Source: UBA3206 sp963623875 (GTDB lineage Bacteria > Bacillota_I > Bacilli_A > Acholeplasmatales > Anaeroplasmataceae). Taken from it: DNA of 39,493 nucleotides. Positions 34,570 to 39,493 of this stretch are shown here, piece by piece (the stretch's first letter is position 1; each line of letters begins with the position of its first letter). Under the pieces are notes generated by a model, which saw only the letters and a list, made by a program, of their open reading frames with translations, was not told where the DNA came from and did no database searches. Made by a program: the position numbers and the translations under genes. The DNA lies in NCBI GenBank assembly GCA_963623875.1, contig CAVFNL010000044.1:1-39493 (forward strand), given 5' to 3'.

Positions 34570-35955
34570 ATGAGAACGATAAAAAGAATTGGAGTTCTAT
34601 CTTGTGCATGTTTATTTTCAGTGCTTGCACTTACATCATGTTCAACAAGTTCAAAAGGTGAGACAGGTAAATCAGCTTATGAAATAGCTTGTGATAATGG
34701 ATTTGAAGGAACAGAGGCTGAATGGTTAGCTTCATTAAAAGGTACTAATGGAGCTGATGGTACAAATGCTAGTAGTGAAACAACATACGAAATGTATCAA
34801 AGACTTGTTGCAAGTTCTGAATTTAGTGGAACTTATGGAGAGTTTTTAAAGGATTATTTAGGAAATTCATATGACTTAAATTCATTAATGAATTCATCTT
34901 TGGTTCAAAATGTTGCGATAGTTTCATCGTTTGAAGTTAAAACTACAACATCAGGCGGATTTATTGGTAAACCAACTACTACATATGAAACACAAACATA
35001 TCAAGGGTCTGGTGTTATATATGATGTTGATAAAGAAGAAGGGGATGCATATATAATTACTGCATACCATGTAATATATGAATCTGACGCTAAGCAAGAA
35101 GATGGAATTTGTACTGATATTACATGTTATCTATATGGTGCGGATTCTGATGGTGCAATGGAAGCTACATTCATAGGCGGAGACATTTCTTGTGATATAG
35201 CTGTTTTAAAAATTGATAACTCAGATATTATAAAGAATAATTCATATATAAATGCTGTAACATTTGCTGATTCAGCAAATATGTACATAGGTGAAAGTGT
35301 ATATGCGATAGGTAATAATAAAGGTCAAGGCTTATCTGCAAACGCAGGTACACTATCATTATTGTCATACACATGTTCATATAGCATTTCTGACTATACT
35401 GCAAGCGTAAGGTCATTTAGATACGATGCCGCAACTAATGCAGGAGATTCAGGAGGAGCTGTTTACAATGAATATGGTGAATTACTTGGAATTATAAATT
35501 GTAAGATGGAAACTGCAGGTGTAGAAGGTATTCAATATGCAGTGCCAGTATCTATTGTAGAGCCTTTAGCATATAAAATTGTAAGAAACTATGAACAAAC
35601 AAATACTACTTCAAATACTAAATGTAAACTTCAAATCACAACTCAAGATACATCATCACAAGTTTATTTAAATGAAGCCACAGGAAAGTATGATACAAAA
35701 GCCACTGTTAATGTATATTCACTTACAACTGGTGGAGTAGCTGAGGCAGCTGGTCTTGCGGTATCTGATATTATAACTAAAGTAGAATTAAATCCTAATG
35801 GAGTTAATAATCATTCTAAAGTTATAAAACATGGATATGACATATCAGAATTCTTATACTGGGCATTTAAAGGCGATACATTAAGAATTACATTTACAAG
35901 AGATGGTGTAGAACAAACTCTAGATGTCACATTGTCTTATGTAGATAGTATTTGA
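34570..35955 (+). CDS. HtrA-like trypsin-fold protease, lipoprotein with PDZ domain
   Basis: Surface serine protease likely to handle misfolded exported proteins. A lipoprotein signal ends at C24 (lipobox LTSC). Residues about 30-100 carry two copies of a G-x-SAYEIA..GFxGTEAEWL-type segment (SAYEIACDNGFEGTEAEWLA, then TYEMYQRLVASSEFSGTYGE), a spacer module seen in other Firmicutes surface proteins. The protease domain has the full triad: H167 in TAYHVI, D209 in DIAVLKID, S294 in GDSGGAVYN. The C-terminal region (VYSLTTGGVAEAAGLAVSDII to the end) is a PDZ domain. Length of 461 residues fits HtrA plus the spacer. Ribosome site AAGGGA is rather far (about 13 bases) from the ATG. Confidence 0.88.
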   Translation: MRTIKRIGVLSCACLFSVLALTSCSTSSKGETGKSAYEIACDNGFEGTEAEWLASLKGTNGADGTNASSETTYEMYQRLVASSEFSGTYGEFLKDYLGNSYDLNSLMNSSLVQNVAIVSSFEVKTTTSGGFIGKPTTTYETQTYQGSGVIYDVDKEEGDAYIITAYHVIYESDAKQEDGICTDITCYLYGADSDGAMEATFIGGDISCDIAVLKIDNSDIIKNNSYINAVTFADSANMYIGESVYAIGNNKGQGLSANAGTLSLLSYTCSYSISDYTASVRSFRYDAATNAGDSGGAVYNEYGELLGIINCKMETAGVEGIQYAVPVSIVEPLAYKIVRNYEQTNTTSNTKCKLQITTQDTSSQVYLNEATGKYDTKATVNVYSLTTGGVAEAAGLAVSDIITKVELNPNGVNNHSKVIKHGYDISEFLYWAFKGDTLRITFTRDGVEQTLDVTLSYVDSI

Positions 35956-35960
35956 CAAAG

Positions 35961-35982
35961 ATGGCTTTTAAGCCATTTTTTG
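35961..35982 (+). terminator. Rho-independent terminator after the HtrA-like gene
   Basis: ATGGCT pairs with AGCCAT around TTTA, followed by six T. Confidence 0.8.
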
Positions 35983-36011
35983 TTCATATTAGTTTAATTA
36001 TTAAAAAAATG

Positions 36012-36020
36012 TGGTATAAT
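36012..36020 (+). promoter_or_regulatory. Extended -10 promoter of mrp
   Basis: TGGTATAAT, with a poor -35 (GTTTAA) 17 bases upstream, 24 bases before the mrp start. Confidence 0.6.
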
Positions 36021-36043
36021 AACTTCGTGTTTGAGGTGAGATT

Positions 36044-36850
36044 ATGGATGACAATAAAACACTAGATGAAAAGATTAAAGCAAAATTTTCTCCATATTTT
36101 AAAACCCTAGAATCTAATAATATTAAGCATATTATTGCAGTATGTTCTGGTAAAGGTGGAGTTGGAAAATCCTTTGTAACATCGATGCTTGCAAACTCAA
36201 TGCAAAAAAAAGGATATAAAGTTGGAATATTAGATGCAGATATTACAGGACCATCTATTCCACATGCATTTGGAATACACGATAAAATTCTTGGAACAAA
36301 AGATTCAAAACTTATCCCACGTGAAACTGCGAATGGAATAAAAATTGTATCTATTAATTTATTATTAAAAAATGAAGATGACGCAGTAGTTTGGCGTGGA
36401 CCAGTACTAGCTAATGCATTACAACAATTTTATTCTGATACACTGTGGGGAGATATTGATTATTTATTTGTAGATATGCCACCAGGTACTTCAGATGTAG
36501 CTCTTACAGTATTTAAAAATTTTCCTGTAAGTGGAGCAATTGTAGTATCTACTCCACAAGAATTGGTACATATGATTGTTGGTAAAGCGGTTCAAATGAT
36601 TGAAATGCTTCACATACCTTTGATAGGTATTGTAGAAAACATGGCATATATAAAGTGCCCATGTTGTGATAATAAAATATATTACAATGGAGATTCAATG
36701 CTATATGAACTAGCAAATGCTTATCACACAATACCTTTAGCATCTCTTCCACTAAATCAAGAAAAGAGAAAGATGCTTGATAATGGTGAATGTGAAAAAA
36801 TAGAGACATCAGATTTTGATGTTGCAATAAATGAAATACTTTCAATATAG
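36044..36850 (+). CDS. mrp: Mrp/NBP35-type iron-sulfur cluster carrier ATPase
   Basis: Binds and transfers Fe-S clusters to target enzymes, such as the NrdG-like and other Fe-S proteins of an anaerobe. The deviant P-loop GKGGVGKS is at 36-43; VGILDADITGPSIP and LFVDMPPGTSDVALTV are the typical switch regions; the cluster-binding CxxC is C205 and C208 in KCPCCDNK. Length of 268 residues is that of the short form lacking the N-terminal MIP18/DUF59 domain. GAGGTGAG gives a strong ribosome site. The next gene begins 13 bases after its stop, giving a two-gene operon. Confidence 0.95.
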   Translation: MDDNKTLDEKIKAKFSPYFKTLESNNIKHIIAVCSGKGGVGKSFVTSMLANSMQKKGYKVGILDADITGPSIPHAFGIHDKILGTKDSKLIPRETANGIKIVSINLLLKNEDDAVVWRGPVLANALQQFYSDTLWGDIDYLFVDMPPGTSDVALTVFKNFPVSGAIVVSTPQELVHMIVGKAVQMIEMLHIPLIGIVENMAYIKCPCCDNKIYYNGDSMLYELANAYHTIPLASLPLNQEKRKMLDNGECEKIETSDFDVAINEILSI

Positions 36851-36863
36851 GAGATATAATAAC

Positions 36864-37580
36864 ATGAAAAAGATATATATGATTGGTGATTCAACAATGC
36901 AATATAATAACTTCCAAACATATCCACAAGTAGGTTGGGGTCAGACTCTTGGATTATTTGCACATGAAGATATTACTATTTTAGATTATGCAAAAAATGG
37001 AAGAAGCACTAAATCTTTTATAGATGAAAAAAGATTTGATAAAGTATTATCAAAACTTGAAAAAGGTGATTTTGTAATTTGTCAATTTGGACATAATGAT
37101 GAAAAACAAAATGATCCAAATAGATATACTACACCAAATGGTACATACCTTGAAAATTTAAAATATTTTTATGATGAAGTAACAAAAAAAGAATGTGGTT
37201 TTGTTTTAGCTACATCTATATCACGTCGTAAATTTATTGATGGTGTATGCCAAGATACACATAAAGGATATCCTCAAGCTATGCTTAAGTTTGCAAAAGA
37301 AAATAATATCCCTTGCGTTGATTTAAATCAAATGACATTAGATTTATACAATGAGCTTGGAGAAGAAGAAACTAAGAAATTCCATATGATATTTGATAAA
37401 GGTATTTATGAAACATATCCAGATGGAAAAGATGATAGTTCACATTTACGCTATGATGGAGCATTTATGGTTTCAAAATTATTCGTTAAAGGTTTGTTTG
37501 ATACGAATAGTCCACTAAAAAATTGGTTTTATAATCTTAATGAAAAGGCTGATATTGACTGGGCTATGTTAATAGATTAA
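36864..37580 (+). CDS. SGNH hydrolase, rhamnogalacturonan acetylesterase-like
   Basis: Probable carbohydrate esterase removing acetyl groups. SGNH blocks: GDST with nucleophile S10, the glycine of KNGRSTKSF, N78 in FGHND, and D191/H194 in DSSHLR, giving a full catalytic set. The pattern (GRSTKSF and QFGHND) is that of the rhamnogalacturonan acetylesterase branch (CE12-like). There is no signal peptide, so it should act in the cytosol on imported sugars or another ester. The start ATG at 36864 follows TAGGAG; a more upstream ATG at 36831 lies inside mrp without a ribosome site. Cotranscribed with mrp and ended by a strong terminator. Confidence 0.86.
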   Translation: MKKIYMIGDSTMQYNNFQTYPQVGWGQTLGLFAHEDITILDYAKNGRSTKSFIDEKRFDKVLSKLEKGDFVICQFGHNDEKQNDPNRYTTPNGTYLENLKYFYDEVTKKECGFVLATSISRRKFIDGVCQDTHKGYPQAMLKFAKENNIPCVDLNQMTLDLYNELGEEETKKFHMIFDKGIYETYPDGKDDSSHLRYDGAFMVSKLFVKGLFDTNSPLKNWFYNLNEKADIDWAMLID

Positions 37581-37588
37581 AATAAAAT

Positions 37589-37628
37589 AAAATGATTAAG
37601 TAAAGGGGCTTATTTACTTAATCATTTT
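37589..37628 (+). terminator. Strong, probably bidirectional terminator
   Basis: AAAATGATTAAGTAAA pairs perfectly over 16 bases with TTTACTTAATCATTTT around an eight-base GGGGCTTA loop. The opposite strand also shows a T run, so it would stop transcription both ways. Confidence 0.9.
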
Positions 37629-37646
37629 CTTTATTTGGAGGTATAT

Positions 37647-38486
37647 ATGATATTAGTTAATTATTGTTATAATGAAGATAATAGAATAGGTGTTTTTAAA
37701 AATCATCTAATTTATCCAACTGAATTTCATACACTAGATGATTTAATGGAAAAATATAGCGTAGAGCATTTGCAAGAATTAAAGTTGGGTTCACCTGTGA
37801 GATTAGAAAATGTAGAATATAATGCCATTATTAAATATCCTAAGCAGGATATTTTATGTGCTGGAATGAATTATAAAGAACATAAACAAGAATGCTTAGA
37901 TGCGGCTATTGATTACAGTAAAGAAATTAATTCTGTATATTTTTCTAAAAGATGTAATGAAGCAAAAACTTCTGGTGATGTAATTGATCTTCACCTTGAT
38001 ATCACAAACGAACCTGACTATGAAGGAGAATTAGGAGTGATTCTTGGTAAGGATTTATATAAGGGCGATAATAAAACTATATTTAAATCTATATTTGGAT
38101 ATACAATTATGAACGATGTTTCAGCAAGAGATTTACAACATACCCATCAACAATTTTATTTAGGTAAATCGCTTGATGGATATACATCTATGGCGCCAAT
38201 TGTTGTGACTCGTGATGAATTTGAAGGATATCCTGATGTATATCTTAAGACATATGTTAATAATGAATTAAGACAACATGCTAAAACATCAGATATGATT
38301 TTTAGTATAGAAGATATGCTAAAAGAATTATCAAATGGTATTACATTAAAAAGAGGAACTATACTATCGACAGGTACTCCATCAGGAATAGGAAAAGGTT
38401 TTAAACCACCTAAGATGTTGAAGCCAGGTGATGAAGTAGTAATTGAAATTGAGGGTATAGGACAGCTTTATAATAAGTTCAAGTAG
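37647..38486 (+). CDS. Fumarylacetoacetate hydrolase (FAH) family protein
   Basis: Mg-dependent C-C bond hydrolase, isomerase or decarboxylase of the FAH superfamily. The family pattern is plain: CAGMNYKEH (substrate loop), EPDYEGELGVILGKD (metal-binding Glu-x-Glu), GYTIMNDVSARDLQ and, near the end, STGTPSGIGKG then LKPGDEVVIEIEGIGQL. A short N-terminal domain of about 60 residues precedes it. The 279 residues are typical. Which keto-acid it works on cannot be told. The start is ATG at 37647, after the GGAGG of TTTGGAGGTATAT; an upstream in-frame TTG overlaps this site. Single gene between two terminators; no promoter seen with confidence. Confidence 0.92.
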   Translation: MILVNYCYNEDNRIGVFKNHLIYPTEFHTLDDLMEKYSVEHLQELKLGSPVRLENVEYNAIIKYPKQDILCAGMNYKEHKQECLDAAIDYSKEINSVYFSKRCNEAKTSGDVIDLHLDITNEPDYEGELGVILGKDLYKGDNKTIFKSIFGYTIMNDVSARDLQHTHQQFYLGKSLDGYTSMAPIVVTRDEFEGYPDVYLKTYVNNELRQHAKTSDMIFSIEDMLKELSNGITLKRGTILSTGTPSGIGKGFKPPKMLKPGDEVVIEIEGIGQLYNKFK

Positions 38487-38515
38487 AAAGTGAACAATTT
38501 TGTTCACTTTTTTTA
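38487..38515 (+). terminator. Rho-independent terminator after the FAH-family gene
   Basis: AAAGTGAACA pairs perfectly with TGTTCACTTT around ATTT, with a run of seven T. Confidence 0.9.
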
Positions 38516-38524
38516 AACTTTTTA

Positions 38525-38552
38525 TTGACATTTAAAGAATTAAGTGTATAAT
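38525..38552 (+). promoter_or_regulatory. Consensus promoter of tRNA-Lys
   Basis: TTGACA, 16 bases, TATAAT: both boxes are perfect, as expected for a stable-RNA gene; transcription should start near 38559. Confidence 0.9.
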
Positions 38553-38583
38553 AATAAATGTGCTTGTAAGAAATACAATAAAT

Positions 38584-38659
38584 GGACCGTTAGCTCAGTC
38601 GGTAGAGCAACTGACTCTTAATCAGTGGGTCTAGGGTTCGAGTCCCTAACGGTCCACCA
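38584..38659 (+). tRNA. tRNA-Lys (anticodon CTT)
   Basis: Complete 76-base tRNA with encoded CCA. Acceptor stem GGACCGT/ACGGTCC is seven perfect pairs; D stem GCTC/GAGC; anticodon stem ACTGA/TCAGT; loop CTCTTAA gives anticodon CTT, reading AAG; T stem TAGGG/CCCTA with the usual TTCGA. It reads the minor lysine codon in this AT-rich genome, so a second tRNA-Lys (TTT) should exist elsewhere. The tRNA is transcribed together with the structured trailer that follows. Confidence 0.97.
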
Positions 38660-38793
38660 AAAGGTAAGGAGACGAACACCAGTCATATAATTGGAATATA
38701 TTATGTACCTGGTCACTTCGTTGTAAGGGCACAAATGTATGTTACCCGTAATAAAAAGAAGAAGTAGCAGTAGAAATACTGCTATTTTTTATT
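38660..38793 (+). ncRNA. Structured RNA downstream of tRNA-Lys, function unknown
   Basis: The transcript continues for about 130 bases after the tRNA. The first hairpin pairs ACGAA (38672-38676) with TTCGT (38717-38721) and ACCAG (38678-38682) with CTGGT (38709-38713), with an inner CATAT-type stem. A weaker hairpin around GGG (38727-38729) and CCC (38745-38747) follows. It ends at the terminator TAGCAGTA-GAAA-TACTGCTA. The only open frames here are 10-11 codons. I recognise no known RNA family, and processing by RNase is possible. Confidence 0.5.
38765..38793 (+). terminator. Terminator of the tRNA-Lys transcript
   Basis: TAGCAGTA pairs perfectly with TACTGCTA around a GAAA tetraloop, then a T-rich run. 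Confidence 0.9.
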
Positions 38794-38936
38794 TGCTAAT
38801 TTGATTTTTAAGTCGTAGTAAAATAATATTACTAGAATGATATTGTGAATAATAACACGATTACCAATTTTATAAAAAATTGAAAAATGCTCAATAAAAA
38901 ACCAAAAACATTATGTTGCAAATATAATAATTTATC

Positions 38937-38965
38937 TTGCCATTTTTGGCAACATAAATTATACT
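38937..38965 (+). promoter_or_regulatory. Promoter with internal palindrome before the AlbA_2 gene
   Basis: TTGCCA (38937-38942), 17 bases, TATACT (38960-38965). The palindrome TTGCC-ATTTTT-GGCAA covers the -35 box and most of the spacer. A wider dyad, TTATGTTGC (38911-38919) with GCAACATAA (38949-38957), surrounds it. It looks like a repressor binding site. The rest of the 38794-38985 gap is plain AT-rich sequence in which I see no gene. Confidence 0.6.
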
Positions 38966-38985
38966 ATATTTGAGGTGATATTACT

Positions 38986-39493
38986 ATGTTTGAATATGAT
39001 GAATCGAATCAAGTAGAATTGAAATCAACTTTTAAAAATGACACAATTTTAAAAGAGATAGTTGCTTTTCTAAATACAAATGGTGGAACTATATATGTTG
39101 GAGTAAATGATGATAAATCAGTCTGTGGAATTATTAACATTGATGAATCAATGAGAAATTTAGCAGATATTACCATGACACAGATAGAACCGATTCCGAT
39201 TGATTTGATTCAAGGATCAATAATTTTTAGAGAAGGTAAAACTATATTAAAAATTGAAGTACTAAAAGGAACACATGATTTATATTGCATAAAGAAATAC
39301 GGTTATTCTCAGGCAGGATGTCTTATTAGAATCGGGACTTCATGTAGAGAATTACCTGTTGAGGAAATCAATTTACGATACAAGAAGAGATTTGCATCAT
39401 CAAATGATTATATGTTACAAATAGAATCTGGGTATGGGGATATTACTTTTAACACCCTTCAAATTTCTTTAATTAATAAAGGTTTTCATATTA
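38986..39493 (+). CDS. AlbA_2/Schlafen-type putative nucleic-acid-binding protein (partial)
   Basis: Only the first 169 codons lie in the window; there is no stop before its end. The N-terminus shows the AlbA_2 (Schlafen AlbA-like) pattern: ESNQVELKSTF, then EIVAFLNTNGGTIYVGVNDD and a following VCGI, which places a conserved Glu and the GG-x-I-x-x-GV strand as in this family. Such proteins are often regulators or defence-associated; full members usually add a C-terminal winged-helix or ATPase-like region, here unseen. A GAGGTGAT ribosome site precedes the ATG. Use of CCG, CAG and GGG codons is a little more frequent than in the neighbours, a weak sign of foreign origin. Confidence 0.85.
   Translation, partial: MFEYDESNQVELKSTFKNDTILKEIVAFLNTNGGTIYVGVNDDKSVCGIINIDESMRNLADITMTQIEPIPIDLIQGSIIFREGKTILKIEVLKGTHDLYCIKKYGYSQAGCLIRIGTSCRELPVEEINLRYKKRFASSNDYMLQIESGYGDITFNTLQISLINKGFHI

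Noticed and set aside
2653..37000. Numerous 60-130 codon open frames on the minus strand and in other + frames inside the large genes
   Set aside because: They lie wholly within well supported genes, lack ribosome sites, give low-complexity Ile/Phe/Ser-rich proteins and match no family; they are shadows of AT-rich coding sequence.
601..37320. Repeated hexamer CTTGCG throughout the + strand
   Set aside because: Almost every case is the Leu-Ala codon pair CTT GCG within genes, and CTTGCA is also common; this is better explained by codon use than by a chromosome-organising motif.
38691..38767. Tiny open frames of 10-11 codons in the tRNA-Lys trailer (TTG at 38691, ATG at 38735)
   Set aside because: Although AAGGG precedes the ATG, the peptides are very short and Lys-rich by chance, and they overlap clear RNA stems.
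38866..38884. CAATTTT/AAAATTG hairpin upstream of the AlbA_2 gene as a terminator
   Set aside because: It is made only of A-T pairs apart from the ends and no T run follows on either strand.
1..39493. Mycoplasma-type code with TGA as tryptophan
   Set aside because: Several genes end in TGA at the family's usual length and next to a start codon (thyA/folA, plsC), and conserved tryptophans are TGG.
1..39493. CRISPR arrays, insertion sequences, rRNA genes or prophage genes
   Set aside because: No regularly spaced repeats, transposase, integrase, terminal repeats or ribosomal RNA sequence were seen.

Overview
The window is AT-rich DNA using the standard code. TGA ends several genes (thyA, plsC, the DEDDh exonuclease, the HtrA-like protease) and tryptophan is TGG. 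Strong AGGAGG-type ribosome sites, a T-box leader on ileS, SepF, a tRNA-Lys with encoded CCA, lipoprotein signal peptides and BspA-type repeats point to a low-GC Firmicutes/Bacilli-like, probably gut, bacterium. NrdDG and AdhE indicate an anaerobic, fermentative life. Every gene I can support lies on the + strand, so the segment is probably co-oriented with replication. I cannot name the species.

Layout. (1) 59-1849: a MATE transporter with an unusual 120-residue Lys-rich N-terminal extension, closed by a terminator. (2) 1978-7560: operon of lepA, HAD phosphatase, phosphohexomutase, an unknown protein and ppa; then ychF from its own promoter. (3) 8881-15201: an operon encoding a complete MukF/MukE/MukB-like SMC complex of the Wadjet JetABC type, followed by sepF and a BspA-repeat lipoprotein. 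The JetD nuclease of Wadjet is absent. This is the most interesting system here: it looks like a condensin tied to cell division rather than a plasmid-defence system. (4) 15209-18209: T-box leader and ileS. (5) 18315-20558: unknown protein, deoC and deoD (deoxynucleoside salvage). (6) 20773-21717: a tail-less short SSB and a small membrane protein, each with its own terminator. (7) 21771-29939: a long run of closely packed genes: thyA, folA, plsC, two small membrane proteins, a DEDDh exonuclease with a possible BRCT tail, a Sel1-repeat protein, adhE and a histidine phosphatase. (8) 29989-33763: a YjdF-like membrane protein, then nrdD-nrdG behind a palindrome-containing leader. (9) 33818-38486: mscL, an HtrA-like lipoprotein protease, mrp overlapping an SGNH esterase, and a FAH-family enzyme. 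(10) 38525-39493: tRNA-Lys(CTT) from a consensus promoter, a structured 3' trailer ending in a terminator, then an AlbA_2/Schlafen-type gene that runs off the window and has a palindrome inside its promoter.

Most of the window is core metabolism: nucleotide synthesis (thyA, folA, nrdDG), salvage (deoCD), translation (lepA, ychF, ileS, tRNA-Lys), sugar phosphate and fermentation enzymes, and Fe-S handling. Several proteins are extended to the most upstream possible start by naive calling; ribosome sites place the starts of lepA, ychF, jetA, ssb, deoD, mscL and others further downstream, and those positions are used here.
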